In this document: positions 1-8,486 of the stretch, piece by piece
How positions within the stretch are numbered: position 1 is the stretch's first letter
Layout: each line of letters opens with the position of its first letter
From: Nocardiopsis alba DSM 43377
GTDB taxonomy: Bacteria; Actinomycetota; Actinomycetes; Streptosporangiales; Streptosporangiaceae
Assembly (NCBI RefSeq): GCF_000341225.1
Contig: NZ_ANAC01000033.1
Coordinates: 1-39,335, forward strand
Reading direction: 5' to 3'
Length of the DNA stretch: 39,335 nucleotides
Position numbers and translations under genes: made by a program
The notes under the pieces: model-generated
Told to the model about the DNA's origin: nothing
What the model saw: the letters and a program-made list of their open reading frames with translations, nothing else
Databases searched by the model: none

Positions 1-224
1 GGCTAAGCTGCTCTCGGCGAGCAACTGACCTCACGTGTTGCGACGACTCCTAGAATCCGCCTCGGCACGGCGGGGGCGGCCGCACTCGTCACCCGGCGAG
101 AGAGCGCCTCACGCCCCTTCGCCGCGGACCGGCCCGACCGATACCGGACGAGAACACTCCCTACGCGGAAAAGGGCCTGTGGACGACCGGGGGGATCGTC
201 TCCGGAGAACGTAGGGTCGAAGAC
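1..224. other. Upstream non-coding stretch
   Basis: No convincing gene is seen here. Long open frames on the minus strand are antisense shadows of the gene that begins at 225. A TAGAAT hexamer at 51-56 could be a -10 element for that gene, but I see no clear -35 at the right distance. The window starts inside this region, so a neighbour to the left cannot be judged. Confidence 0.3.
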
Positions 225-1334
225 ATGATCTCCCCCCGTCCCGGCCTCTCGCCCTCCGTATCCGTGTCCGTGATGAGCCATCCCGACCGCGCCGAGGCCG
301 CGCGGCGCCTGGCCGACTCCCTGCCAGAGCTCTCCCCCATCGTGATCCCCGACCCCGATCCCCAGGGCCCGCCCTCGGCCCTCCGCGCCGCCGGGGCCGC
401 CTGGGCCGCCGCCCCCGAGGGGGCCGGCCACCATCTGGTCCTCCAGGACGACGCCCGGCCGGCCGCCGGGTTCGCCACGACCCTGGAGCGGGTCCTGCGG
501 GCCCACCCCGAGGCCGCCGTCTCGCTGTTCGTCGAGTGGGGTTCGCGCACCGCCGTCCTGGCCCGCTGGGCGGTGTACACCGGGGCCGGAGCGGTGCCGG
601 TGGTCAACCCCTACGTGCCCACCGTCGCGTTGGCGCTGCCGGCGGAGCACGCGAGAGCGCTGGGCCGCTTCCTGGCCACGGCGGACGAGGACGAGGCGGA
701 CGACCGCGCGGTGCTGAGGTTCGTCCGTCGCTCCGGGCTCACCCCGCTGGTCGCGGTGCCCAACCCGGTCGAACACGACGACCGGCCCAGCCTGGTGGGC
801 AACTCCGACCACGGGATACGGCGGTCGGCCTGCTTCACCCCATCGCCGGCGGCCGACCTCTCCCCCGCCGTCCTCGAACCGCCCCGGTTCCTGCCGTTCC
901 TGCGCTGGAACATCGGCACCCCGGTCCTGATCGACCTGGACCACGACGTCCCGGAGGCGCATCGCCCCTTGGCCGAGGTCCTCGACGCGTGGGGTCTGCC
1001 CGAGGACGATCGGTCCGAGGCCCTGCGGAAGAGGGTCGAGGCGGGCACCCTCTCCGAGGTCGTCCCCGAACCGCACCTGACCGCTCTGTGGCACACGGTG
1101 GTGGCCGAAGGGGTGGTGCTCCGATCCCGATGGCCGGAGGTCGTCGACTCCCTGCGCTCTCGAGCCGACGGACCGACGGTGCGCGCGGCCCTGGCCTCCC
1201 TGGCCCCGGGGGCGCTCCGATGCCTCGTCGACGTCGAGGCCCTGGCCCGCCACGAGGCGGAGGTCGTCGACCTGGTCCTGGCCGGGCTGGAGTACGGGGC
1301 GGCCCACGGCCGGATCCCGAAGGGGTGGACATGA
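225..1334 (+). CDS. Glycosyltransferase-like hypothetical protein (copy 1)
   Basis: This 369-residue protein has a short variable N-terminus. From about residue 17 it runs into a block beginning MSHPDRAEAARRLADSLPEL, which also occurs in the next gene. The segment HHLVLQDDA near residue 70 resembles the acidic metal/nucleotide-sugar site of GT-A or GT25-like glycosyltransferases, and the following part is a plausible fold continuation. No signal peptide or membrane segment is seen. It lies 49 bp before its paralogue, so the two are probably co-transcribed. The start ATG has only a weak upstream ribosome site. A GTG or ATG nearer the MSHPD block is possible, but the paralogue also starts ATGATC at the same relative place. 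The donor, acceptor and pathway cannot be told from sequence. The glycosyltransferase call is an inference from one motif and general layout. Confidence 0.7.
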   Translation: MISPRPGLSPSVSVSVMSHPDRAEAARRLADSLPELSPIVIPDPDPQGPPSALRAAGAAWAAAPEGAGHHLVLQDDARPAAGFATTLERVLRAHPEAAVSLFVEWGSRTAVLARWAVYTGAGAVPVVNPYVPTVALALPAEHARALGRFLATADEDEADDRAVLRFVRRSGLTPLVAVPNPVEHDDRPSLVGNSDHGIRRSACFTPSPAADLSPAVLEPPRFLPFLRWNIGTPVLIDLDHDVPEAHRPLAEVLDAWGLPEDDRSEALRKRVEAGTLSEVVPEPHLTALWHTVVAEGVVLRSRWPEVVDSLRSRADGPTVRAALASLAPGALRCLVDVEALARHEAEVVDLVLAGLEYGAAHGRIPKGWT

Positions 1335-1383
1335 CCCTCATCGCCCCGCCCATCTCCCTCTTCCGGAAGACGAGGTTCCCTTC

Positions 1384-2499
1384 ATGATCGACCCGTCCAC
1401 CCGATCCGCCGAGGCCACGTCGAGCGTCCGGATCTCCTGCGCCGTGATGAGCCACCCCGACCGTGCCGAGGCCGCGCGGCGCCTGGCCGACTCCCTCCCC
1501 GAACTCTCCCCCGCCGTGGTCACCGACCCCTCGCCCGAGGGCCCGCCCACCACTCTGCGCACCTCGCTCGCCGCCTGGGCCGCCGCCCCCGAGGGTGCCA
1601 CCCACCATCTGGTCCTCCAGGACGACGCGGAGCCGTGTCCCGGCATGGTCGAGACCCTGACCCGGATGGTGACCGCCCACCCCGAGCGGGTCCTGAGCCT
1701 GTTCTGCGAATGGGGTTCGGGCACCGCCACCATGGCTCGCTGGGCGGCCCTGGGCGGATACGGGCTCGCCGAGTGCGCGGACCGCTACGTGCCCACGGTC
1801 GGGATCCTGATGCCCACGCCCCTGGCCCGACGGCTGGTGGCCTCGGTGTCCCCCGAGGGCCGAGAGGAGGAGCCCGACGACGAGGCGACGGCCCGCTTCC
1901 TGGAGGGGATCGGCCGTCCGGCCCTGGTCACCGTGCCCAACCTGATCGAGCACGATGGGGACCTCAGCCTCGTCGGCAACGCCCACCGGATGGGGGTGCG
2001 CCGTTCGGTCCTGCTGCGCGAGAAGGGGGATCCGGCGCCCTCGCCCCGGGTGCTGCGCGCCCCCGCGCGCGTCCCGTTCATGAGTTGGCGTCGGGCCCGC
2101 GCGTCGATCGTCCGTCGGGACATCGACAGAGGCGTGTACGACAGTCACGACGGTCTGGTCCGGGCCGAGGCCGAACGCTCGGGGACCTCGCGTCGGTCCG
2201 TGGTCGAGGCCCTGGACCTGTGGCTCGACACCGCCGAGGCGGGGCGTCGGCTGGAGGGGGCGCTGGGCTATGGGACGACGTACGAACTGTGGCTGACGGC
2301 GGCCGTGACGGCCCTGTGGGCCCCGATCCCCACCGCCGATCTGCGCTCGCCCACGCCGGCGGCGCGCAGAGCATTGCGCACTCTGGCCCCGGGCGGGCTG
2401 CGCACGGTGGTCCCCGAGGTACTGACCGACGCCGGGCTCCGCGCCGACCTGGACGTACTGGTGGGCGCCGCCCACGACTTCGGCGTCGCCCACCGTTAG
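1384..2499 (+). CDS. Glycosyltransferase-like hypothetical protein (copy 2)
   Basis: This 371-residue protein is a tandem paralogue of the gene at 225-1334. The conserved block MSHPDRAEAARRLADSLPEL starts near residue 22. It is followed by a matching proline-rich stretch, an AWAAAPEGATHHLVLQDDA segment, and a matching YVPTV and NL.EHDGDLSLVGN-type region. The C-terminal thirds are more diverged, including a helical insert rich in charged residues around residues 225-260. No transmembrane helices are apparent. It sits directly downstream of copy 1 and ends before a strong bidirectional terminator, so the pair looks like a two-gene operon. Function is inferred as a GT-A-like sugar transferase. 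The alternative is an uncharacterised actinobacterial family that shares only the LQDD motif. Confidence 0.7.
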   Translation: MIDPSTRSAEATSSVRISCAVMSHPDRAEAARRLADSLPELSPAVVTDPSPEGPPTTLRTSLAAWAAAPEGATHHLVLQDDAEPCPGMVETLTRMVTAHPERVLSLFCEWGSGTATMARWAALGGYGLAECADRYVPTVGILMPTPLARRLVASVSPEGREEEPDDEATARFLEGIGRPALVTVPNLIEHDGDLSLVGNAHRMGVRRSVLLREKGDPAPSPRVLRAPARVPFMSWRRARASIVRRDIDRGVYDSHDGLVRAEAERSGTSRRSVVEALDLWLDTAEAGRRLEGALGYGTTYELWLTAAVTALWAPIPTADLRSPTPAARRALRTLAPGGLRTVVPEVLTDAGLRADLDVLVGAAHDFGVAHR

Positions 2500-2508
2500 G
2501 GAGTCCTG

Positions 2509-2540
2509 CCCGTGTCCGCCGGTGGTCCGGCGGACACGGG
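2509..2540. terminator. Bidirectional intrinsic terminator
   Basis: A 14-bp perfect inverted repeat (arms 2509-2522 and 2527-2540, loop TGGT) lies between two convergent genes ending at 2499 and 2547. There is no U-run, which is common for actinomycete terminators. Confidence 0.75.
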
Positions 2541-2546
2541 CGCGGA

Positions 2547-3008
2547 TCAGCGCTTCTTGACGTGCAGCCGGCTGGTGACGGCCAGCCGGTTGTAGAGGTT
2601 GATCATCGCGATCGCCGACATCAGGGCGGCGAGCTCGGTGTCGTCGTAGTGCTCGGCCGCCTCGGCGTAGGTCTCGTCGGACACCCCGTGCTCGCCCATG
2701 CGGGTCATCTCGTCGGTGAGGGCGAGAGCGGCCCGCTCGGCCGGGGTGAAGATGTCGCCCGCCTCGTACCAGGTGGCCACCAGGAAGAGCCGCTGCTGAC
2801 TCTCCCCCTCCTTGAGGGCGCGCTGGGTGTGCAGGTCCACGCAGAAGGAGCAGCCGTTCAGGACCGAGGAGCGGAGCTTGACCAGTTCGAGCAGCCGGAT
2901 GTCCAGCTCCTCGGCGATGACCTGGTCGATCTCGTCCAGCTTCTTGTAGACCTGGGGGACCTTCTTCGCCCAGACCACGCGTTCGTTCGCCATGGGGCGC
3001 CTCCTCAA
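2547..3008 (-). CDS. AhpD-like carboxymuconolactone decarboxylase family protein
   Basis: This 153-residue protein belongs to the alkylhydroperoxidase/carboxymuconolactone decarboxylase family. The family signature is plain: RSSVLNGCSFCVDLHT near residues 49-64 holds the redox CxxC pair and the following histidine of the AhpD-type active site. In this family the pair reduces peroxides or disulfides using lipoamide-type partners. The length is typical for the single-domain members. The C-terminal part, with a YDDTELAALMSAIAMINLYNR-like helix, is the usual helical bundle. It is likely cytoplasmic. The substrate is not known from sequence. The gene stands alone, convergent with the glycosyltransferase pair and upstream of the two-component genes in the same direction. 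Confidence 0.85.
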   Translation of the reverse strand: MRRRPMANERVVWAKKVPQVYKKLDEIDQVIAEELDIRLLELVKLRSSVLNGCSFCVDLHTQRALKEGESQQRLFLVATWYEAGDIFTPAERAALALTDEMTRMGEHGVSDETYAEAAEHYDDTELAALMSAIAMINLYNRLAVTSRLHVKKR

Positions 3009-3093
3009 CCGTCGGTCGTCCTGTCGAGGCCGATGCTACGGCCAGCCCCTCGCCCGAGGTCGGCAACCCCCCGAGGAGCCGCGTCGGCCCGGG

Positions 3094-3786
3094 TCAGTCC
3101 GGGTCGCGGGCGTCGTGGGCGAGCAGCGCCAGTTGGATCCGTCCGCTCAGGTCCAGTTTGGTGAGGGCACTGGACACGTGCGCCTTGACCGTCCCCATCG
3201 ACATGTACAACCGCTCGGCGATCTCGGCGTTGGACAGTCCGGCCGTCACCGCCTCGGCCACCTCGCGTTCCCGTGCGCTGAGCAGCGCGAGCCGGGCTCG
3301 GGCCCGGGCCCTGCGGTCCGCTCCGGAGGAGCACTCCTCGGGGTCCTGACCGGCGACCCGGTCCATCAGGGCGCGCGCCACGCTCGGCGACAACACCGGC
3401 TCTCCCGAGGCGGCCCGTCGTACCGCCTCCACGATGCGTTCGGGGTCGGTGTGCTTGAGCAGATAGCCGGCGGCTCCGGCTCGCAGGGCCCGGGCCACGG
3501 TGGCGTCGGCGTCGAAGGTGGTGAGCACGATGACCTGGGGCCCGGGGGCGCTCCCCGACCGCAGTTCCTCGGTGGCGGCGATCCCGTCCATGACCGGCAT
3601 GCGCACGTCCATGAGGACCACGTCGGGCCGGCATTCGGCGACCGCCTCGCGGACGCCCGCCCCGTCCTCGCTCTCCCCCGCGATCACGATGTCGCCGTCA
3701 CCGGAGAGCATCATGCGCAGCCCGGATCGGACCAGGGGGTCGTCGTCCACGAGCAGGACTCTGATCAGGGGTCTGGTCACCTTCAC
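3094..3786 (-). CDS. NarL/LuxR-family response regulator
   Basis: This 230-residue response regulator has an N-terminal receiver domain (acidic pocket VDDD at 13-16, phosphoacceptor D60 in VVLMDVRMP, conserved T in the VLTTFD segment). Its C-terminal LuxR-type helix-turn-helix is at roughly residues 165-215 (LSAREREVAEAVTAGLSNAEIAERL region). It starts with GTG, overlapping the histidine-kinase stop by four bases, so translation is coupled. The partner is the kinase just upstream. The ABC exporter divergent from this pair is the likely target, by analogy with LiaRS/DesR-like systems next to ABC-2 exporters; this is inference. Confidence 0.93.
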   Translation of the reverse strand: MKVTRPLIRVLLVDDDPLVRSGLRMMLSGDGDIVIAGESEDGAGVREAVAECRPDVVLMDVRMPVMDGIAATEELRSGSAPGPQVIVLTTFDADATVARALRAGAAGYLLKHTDPERIVEAVRRAASGEPVLSPSVARALMDRVAGQDPEECSSGADRRARARARLALLSAREREVAEAVTAGLSNAEIAERLYMSMGTVKAHVSSALTKLDLSGRIQLALLAHDARDPD

Positions 3787-5012
3787 GGCACCTTTCGATG
3801 GTCGTTCCTCCTGGAGGCGTCGGCCCCCTCCTCGGGCCAGGGGAGGACGACGGCCAGCCGGAAGCGGCCCTCCTCGGGCCCGTACTCCAGACTCCCGCCG
3901 TCCAAGCGGACGCGTTCGCTCAGCCCGGCCAGCCCTGCCCCGGTCCCCGGCACCTCGCGCCCCGCCCGGCCGACCGGCAGCGCGTTGACCACCACGATCT
4001 CCAGCGCCCGCCCGGGAGCCCCCGAGACCTCGACCGTGGTCCTCGCCCCGGGGGCGTGCTTACGGACGTTGGTCAGCCCCTCCTGGACCACCCGGTAGGC
4101 GGTGCGCTGCACCTGGTCGCGGGGTTCGGCGTCCTCGGGCAGGTCGAAGGAGGCGTGGACCCGCTCTCCCGCGTCGACCGCCTCCTCGACCAGCCGGGGC
4201 AGGTCGGTCAATCGCGGCTGAGGTGTGCCGCCCTCTTCTCCGGCGAGGTCGCCGGAGCGCAGCACGTCGAGGATGTCGCCGAGTTCGTCCAGGACGCGGT
4301 GGGCGTTGTCGCGGATCACCCGGACCGCGGCGCCCACCTCGGCGGGTGTGGGGGGTTCGCCCCGTCCGCTCTCGGCCCGTTCCGTGCGGTAGGCCAGGGC
4401 TCCGGCGTGCACGGACAGCAGGGACATGCGGTGGGCGACGACGTCGTGCATCTCGCGGGCGATCCGGCGGCGTTCCTCCACCCGGGCCAGGCCCAGGCGC
4501 TCCTCCCGTATCTCCCGCTCTCGTCGCACGTCCTCACGGAGCCGTTCGACGAGTCTTCGTTGGGAGCGGATGGCCGCGCCCCAGGCCACGCAGGCGTTGA
4601 GCATGATGACGATCGCGACCATCGTCACCCCGACGGCGCCGGGGGTGACCGGGACCAGCAGTGCCCAGGGCAGGGACAGCACCGTGGCGAGGGTGGCCGC
4701 GCCGATCGCCATGAGGGGCGGCCGGTGGATCGCCAGGGAGATCAGGCAGACGATCAGGGCGCCGATCACCGCCACCGAGAACGAGGAGACCAGGATGATC
4801 CCCGTGGCGACCGCCAGGGGGTGGGAACGCCGCCACCACAGGGCGACGCAGGCCGGCGGCAGACAGCTCAGGTCCGCCCACAGCACCCAGGTGGGCACCC
4901 GGTCGGTGGGGTGCAGGTCGTTCCCGTAGGCGGAGAAGGCCAGAAGTCCGCAGACCAGCACGAACACGGTGAGCAGGACGTCCACGGACAGGTCCCGACG
5001 GCTCCGTTCCAC
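3783..5012 (-). CDS. NarL-type sensor histidine kinase
   Basis: I choose the GTG at 5012, giving 409 residues. GGAGGGGGAGG lies directly upstream, whereas a longer open frame back to 5174 lacks such a site and adds a low-complexity leader. The N-terminal half has several hydrophobic helices (about residues 8-28, 42-58, 64-105, 110-145), so this is a membrane-embedded sensor without a large extracellular domain. A coiled linker follows. The HisKA_3 dimerisation motif RRRIAREMHDVVAH carries the phosphorylated H near 189. A HATPase domain has TNVRKHAPGA (N box) near 314-323 and a GTGAGLAGLSERV-type G box. It phosphorylates the co-encoded response regulator. The signal is unknown; membrane or antibiotic stress is typical for such pairs next to an ABC exporter. 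Confidence 0.92.
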   Translation of the reverse strand: MERSRRDLSVDVLLTVFVLVCGLLAFSAYGNDLHPTDRVPTWVLWADLSCLPPACVALWWRRSHPLAVATGIILVSSFSVAVIGALIVCLISLAIHRPPLMAIGAATLATVLSLPWALLVPVTPGAVGVTMVAIVIMLNACVAWGAAIRSQRRLVERLREDVRREREIREERLGLARVEERRRIAREMHDVVAHRMSLLSVHAGALAYRTERAESGRGEPPTPAEVGAAVRVIRDNAHRVLDELGDILDVLRSGDLAGEEGGTPQPRLTDLPRLVEEAVDAGERVHASFDLPEDAEPRDQVQRTAYRVVQEGLTNVRKHAPGARTTVEVSGAPGRALEIVVVNALPVGRAGREVPGTGAGLAGLSERVRLDGGSLEYGPEEGRFRLAVVLPWPEEGADASRRNDHRKVP

Positions 5013-5193
5013 GCCCTCCCCCTCCGTCCCTCCGTATCGTCCGAGTCCCCAGGGTAGAACGGGTTCCTCTCCGGCGCCTCGACCGTCCGGCCGGCGTGGG
5101 CGCGCCGGTCGGAGGGGGAAGTGGTCGCCCGACCGACCCCGGATGTCCGTACGGCCGATGCGCCCTTCGAACACGGGCTCTCACGATGGGGAC

Positions 5194-5985
5194 ATGACAA
5201 GCGCTCACGGACCCGAAGAGAGCGTGCCGGCACTGGAGCTGGACTCGCTGACCAAGACCTTCGACGAGACCCGGGCCGCCGACCGGGTGAGCCTCTCCGT
5301 GCCGAGGGGGTCGTGGACGGGGCTGGTCGGCCCCAACGGGGCGGGGAAGACCACCTCGCTGTCGATGGCGGTGGGTCTGCTGCGGCCCGACTCGGGCACC
5401 GCCCGGGTCCTGGGCGTGGACGTGTGGGCCGAACCGGTCGAGGCCAAACGTCGCTTGGGCGTCCTGCCCGACGGTCTCTCCCTTCCCGAGCGGTTGACCG
5501 GGGGCGAGCTCCTCGACTACTGGGGGCGGCTGCGCGGCCTGGATCGCGATCTCACGCGTGACCGGAGCGAGGAGATGCTCCGGATCCTGGAGCTGGATCG
5601 GGCCGAACGGAACGGGACCCTGATCGCCGAGTACTCGACGGGGATGCGCAAGAAGATCGGGCTGGCCACGGCCCTGCTGCACACGCCCGAGGTGCTGGTC
5701 CTGGACGAGCCCTACGAGGCGGTGGATCCGGTGTCGGCGCGCGTGCTGACCGCGATCCTGCGCCGCTACACCGACGGCGGCGGCACCGTGATCATCTCCA
5801 GTCACGTGATGGCCCTGGTCGAACGGATCACCGACCGGGTCGCGATCATCGCCGACGGTCGGGTGCTGGCGGACGGGCCGCTCGACCTGGTGCGCGGAGA
5901 CGACCCCGCCTTGGAGGACACCTTCGTCCGGTTGGTCGGCGCTCGTGAGGTCGGGGAGGGGGATCTGGCGTGGTTGGGGTTCTGA
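5194..5985 (+). CDS. ABC transporter ATP-binding protein
   Basis: This 263-residue ABC ATPase has Walker A GPNGAGKTT (46-54), a signature loop of the STGMRKK form common in ABC-2 type exporters, Walker B LVLDEPYEAVDP, and a switch histidine in SSHVMALVERI. I use the ATG at 5194; the open frame extends further upstream but without family similarity. The gene is divergent from the two-component pair. It overlaps the permease gene by 16 bases, so the two form an exporter operon. The cargo (antibiotic, peptide or lipid) is not indicated by sequence. Confidence 0.92.
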   Translation: MTSAHGPEESVPALELDSLTKTFDETRAADRVSLSVPRGSWTGLVGPNGAGKTTSLSMAVGLLRPDSGTARVLGVDVWAEPVEAKRRLGVLPDGLSLPERLTGGELLDYWGRLRGLDRDLTRDRSEEMLRILELDRAERNGTLIAEYSTGMRKKIGLATALLHTPEVLVLDEPYEAVDPVSARVLTAILRRYTDGGGTVIISSHVMALVERITDRVAIIADGRVLADGPLDLVRGDDPALEDTFVRLVGAREVGEGDLAWLGF

Positions 5986-7616
5986 TCCGGCTCGAATCCA
6001 CCCTGGGGCGGCACGGCGTCTCTGGGACGCGTGGCGGCACCCTGGCTCTGCTCGTGGGCGGGGCCGCTCTGACCTGGTACGTCACCGTGGTCGCCTCCTC
6101 CGCCGAGGTCAGGTCGCAGCTGTTGATGCTGCTCGGCGCCGTGTGGGCGGGCGCCTGGATCCTGGGGCCGACCATCACCAACGGCGTCGGGGTGCTGCGC
6201 CCGCAGTACTTCACCCTGTTGCCGTTGGAGCGTTCGCAGGTGGGCACCGGTCTGTGGGCGACCGCGTTCGTGGGGGTCGGGCCGGCGCTGACCCTCGTGG
6301 CCATGGCCTCCACGGCCCGTCACGCCTGGCTCTCGGAGCCCGCCACCCTCTCCCTGGGGCTGCTGGGGATGCTGTTGTCGGTGGTGTTCATGGTGTCCCT
6401 CTCCCGTCTGGTGTTCCGTGCGCTGGGGGCGGCGATGCACACGAGGGTGGGCATGGAGATCGCCTCGGTCCAGTGGGGACTGATCGTCGCCGGCCTGTTC
6501 TTCGGCTGGGCGGCGATCGGGCCCGCCCTCTCGGCGGCCGGGGACCTCGCCGAGCGGGGGTTCCCGGCCCCGGTGGTCACGGTCCTGGCGGCCCTGCCCA
6601 CCTCGTGGCCGATCGCGGCCGTGGACGCCGCCGCCTCCGGGGCCTGGGGCGCCGCCTTCGGCCTGTTGGGGGCCTTCACCCTGCTGACCGCGGCGACCGT
6701 GCTGGCCACCGTGCGTCTGCTGGCCCCGCGCGTGAACGCCCGAGGTCGGGGAAGGCGTTCACGTCCCCTCGGGCGTCGACGTTCGACGAGGCGCCTCCCC
6801 CTCCTTCCGGACGGTCCACTGGGCGCGGTCGTCGGCAAGGAACTGCGTTCCTGGTGGCGGGACCCCTGGCGGGCCCTGGAGCTGCGGTCGGCCCTGTACG
6901 CGGGCCTGTTCATCGGCCTGTTCGGGCTGATGGCCGACCGTCCATGGATCACGCTGTCCGCCGGGGTGTTCACGGCGCTGGTCATGGCGATGGGCGGCTC
7001 CAACATGTACGGCCACGACGGCAGCGCCCTGTGGCTGACCGTCGTGGGGCAGGGCCGGGACACGGTCCGCGCCGACGTGCGCGGGCGTCAGATCGCCATC
7101 GCCCTGCTCATCGTGCCCGGCACGCTCCTGCTGGGCCTGGTCTCCGTCCTCGTCTCCGGGGAGCCCGGCGCGTCGCCGTACGTGCTGGCCGGGCTGCTGG
7201 TGGTCCTCGGGGTGGGCAACGGTCTGTCCGTCCTGCTGTCCGTGGTGGCGGCGACCCCCGGGGTGGAACCGCATCTGCGGGTGGACGCCAACGACACCGG
7301 GGACACCCGGGTCCAGGTGTGGACGTCGCTGATCGCGATCCCGCCACTGTCCTCCCCCACCATCGTGGTGGCCCTGCTGGCGGGGGGTTGGTGGGCGGTC
7401 CCGGTCGCCCTGGTCAACGGCGCCGCGGGGGCCTGGCTGTTGGGTCGGCTGGCCCACCGGCGGCTGGCCGCGCGTCTGCCGGAGACCTTCGCCCGGATCC
7501 GTTACGGCGGTCGGGTGGCGGAACGGTCGCTGCCCCGGTCCGGTGGGGACCCGCTCGATCTGTTGGAACGGACCGCTCTGAGCACGAACGAGGACACCCG
7601 TCCGACCGGTTCGTGA
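5970..7616 (+). CDS. ABC-2 type exporter permease
   Basis: This 548-residue, strongly hydrophobic protein has about a dozen predicted membrane segments. They fall in two halves separated by a basic cytoplasmic loop (RGRGRRSRPLGRRRSTRR region, about residues 256-275). It starts with GTG inside the end of the ATPase gene, so translation is coupled. The two-half layout fits a full-length ABC-2 permease working with the upstream ATPase at the plasma membrane. The C-terminus is hydrophilic. Substrate unknown. Control by the divergent histidine kinase/response regulator is likely from position. Confidence 0.85.
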   Translation: MVGVLIRLESTLGRHGVSGTRGGTLALLVGGAALTWYVTVVASSAEVRSQLLMLLGAVWAGAWILGPTITNGVGVLRPQYFTLLPLERSQVGTGLWATAFVGVGPALTLVAMASTARHAWLSEPATLSLGLLGMLLSVVFMVSLSRLVFRALGAAMHTRVGMEIASVQWGLIVAGLFFGWAAIGPALSAAGDLAERGFPAPVVTVLAALPTSWPIAAVDAAASGAWGAAFGLLGAFTLLTAATVLATVRLLAPRVNARGRGRRSRPLGRRRSTRRLPLLPDGPLGAVVGKELRSWWRDPWRALELRSALYAGLFIGLFGLMADRPWITLSAGVFTALVMAMGGSNMYGHDGSALWLTVVGQGRDTVRADVRGRQIAIALLIVPGTLLLGLVSVLVSGEPGASPYVLAGLLVVLGVGNGLSVLLSVVAATPGVEPHLRVDANDTGDTRVQVWTSLIAIPPLSSPTIVVALLAGGWWAVPVALVNGAAGAWLLGRLAHRRLAARLPETFARIRYGGRVAERSLPRSGGDPLDLLERTALSTNEDTRPTGS

Positions 7617-7661
7617 GGTTCCGGGCGTTCCGGGCCGTGTGGACGGCGGCCCGGGGCCCGG

Positions 7662-8300
7662 TCATCCCCGGGAGGTCCGGACCGTCTCGAAGACGGGGGT
7701 CAGGCCGTCGAGGAAGGCGGTGAGCGCCAGTTCGAAGCTGTCCTCGTCGATCTCGGTGGCGACCTCCGCCAGCAGGTGGGCCTGGGAGAGGTTGGGGTAC
7801 CGGTCACGGTAGACGCGCGCGTCGTCGTCGAAACCGCGCGCGAAGGAGCGGGTGGCGGCTCCGACCACCAGGTACTTGGTGGAGGCGCCGATCATGGTGG
7901 CGTAGCGCGGCGGCCATCCGGCTCCGACCAGACCTCCGTGCACGACGTCGGCCCGGCGGAGCGCCTCCTCCCTCCGTCCGGGCCCCGAGGCGATCACCGG
8001 CAGCAGGTTCGGATGCTCGATCAGGGCCGCACGGTAGGAGCGGGCCCAGGTGGCGAGTCCGGCCCGCCAGTCCCCGCCCTCGAAGCCCGAGACGTCGATG
8101 TCGGCGGTGACCTCGTCGGCGATATCGCCGAGCAGCTCCTCCTTGGTCCGGTAGTGGCCGTAGAGGGAGGCGGCCCGCACGTCCAGCTCCTCGGCGAGCC
8201 TGCGCATGGAGAGCCGTTCCAGCCCGTCCCGGTCGAGGAGTTCCAGCGCGGCCCGCCGGATGACCGGTTTGCTCAGGATCGGCGTCTTGGGTCGGGCCAC
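7662..8300 (-). CDS. TetR-family transcriptional regulator
   Basis: The GTG at 8300 gives 212 residues and is preceded by GAAGGAG; the open frame reaching 8429 adds an unconserved leader. The N-terminal helix-turn-helix is clear (ALELLDRDGLERLSMRRLAE followed by SLYGHYRTKEELL, about residues 15-60). The C-terminal ligand domain has features of the tetracycline-repressor C-terminal class (HPNLLPVIASGPGRR, then a GWPPRYA segment). It is divergent from an acyl-CoA dehydrogenase gene. A near-perfect 21-bp palindrome at that gene's 5' end is the likely operator. The ligand could be an acyl-CoA or related lipid compound, which is inference from the neighbour. Confidence 0.88.
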   Translation of the reverse strand: MARPKTPILSKPVIRRAALELLDRDGLERLSMRRLAEELDVRAASLYGHYRTKEELLGDIADEVTADIDVSGFEGGDWRAGLATWARSYRAALIEHPNLLPVIASGPGRREEALRRADVVHGGLVGAGWPPRYATMIGASTKYLVVGAATRSFARGFDDDARVYRDRYPNLSQAHLLAEVATEIDEDSFELALTAFLDGLTPVFETVRTSRG

Positions 8301-8453
8301 GGAAAGGGTCTCCTTCTGCGCTGGGCCATCACGGGGCCGGTCGGTCCGGCGTCCGCCGATCATCGCACGACGTCCTGCGGCCGTCTCGGAGCCGACGCCC
8401 CTCTCGAAGACGACCACCCTTGCGGTCATCGCCGACCACGTCGTACCTTCGTA

Positions 8454-8474
8454 TAACCGAACACCGTTAGGTTA
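8454..8474. promoter_or_regulatory. Palindromic operator at the acyl-CoA dehydrogenase promoter
   Basis: Arms TAACCGAAC (8454-8462) and GTTAGGTTA (8466-8474) pair at 8 of 9 positions around a 3-bp centre. TATAAC at 8452-8457 could be the -10 element, so a bound repressor would block RNA polymerase. The best candidate is the divergent TetR protein. Confidence 0.65.
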
Positions 8475-8486
8475 ATGGGAGCGGCC

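Noticed and set aside
835..3066. A 743-residue minus-strand frame
   Set aside because: It is antisense to both glycosyltransferase-like genes and overlaps the real AhpD-like gene in another frame.
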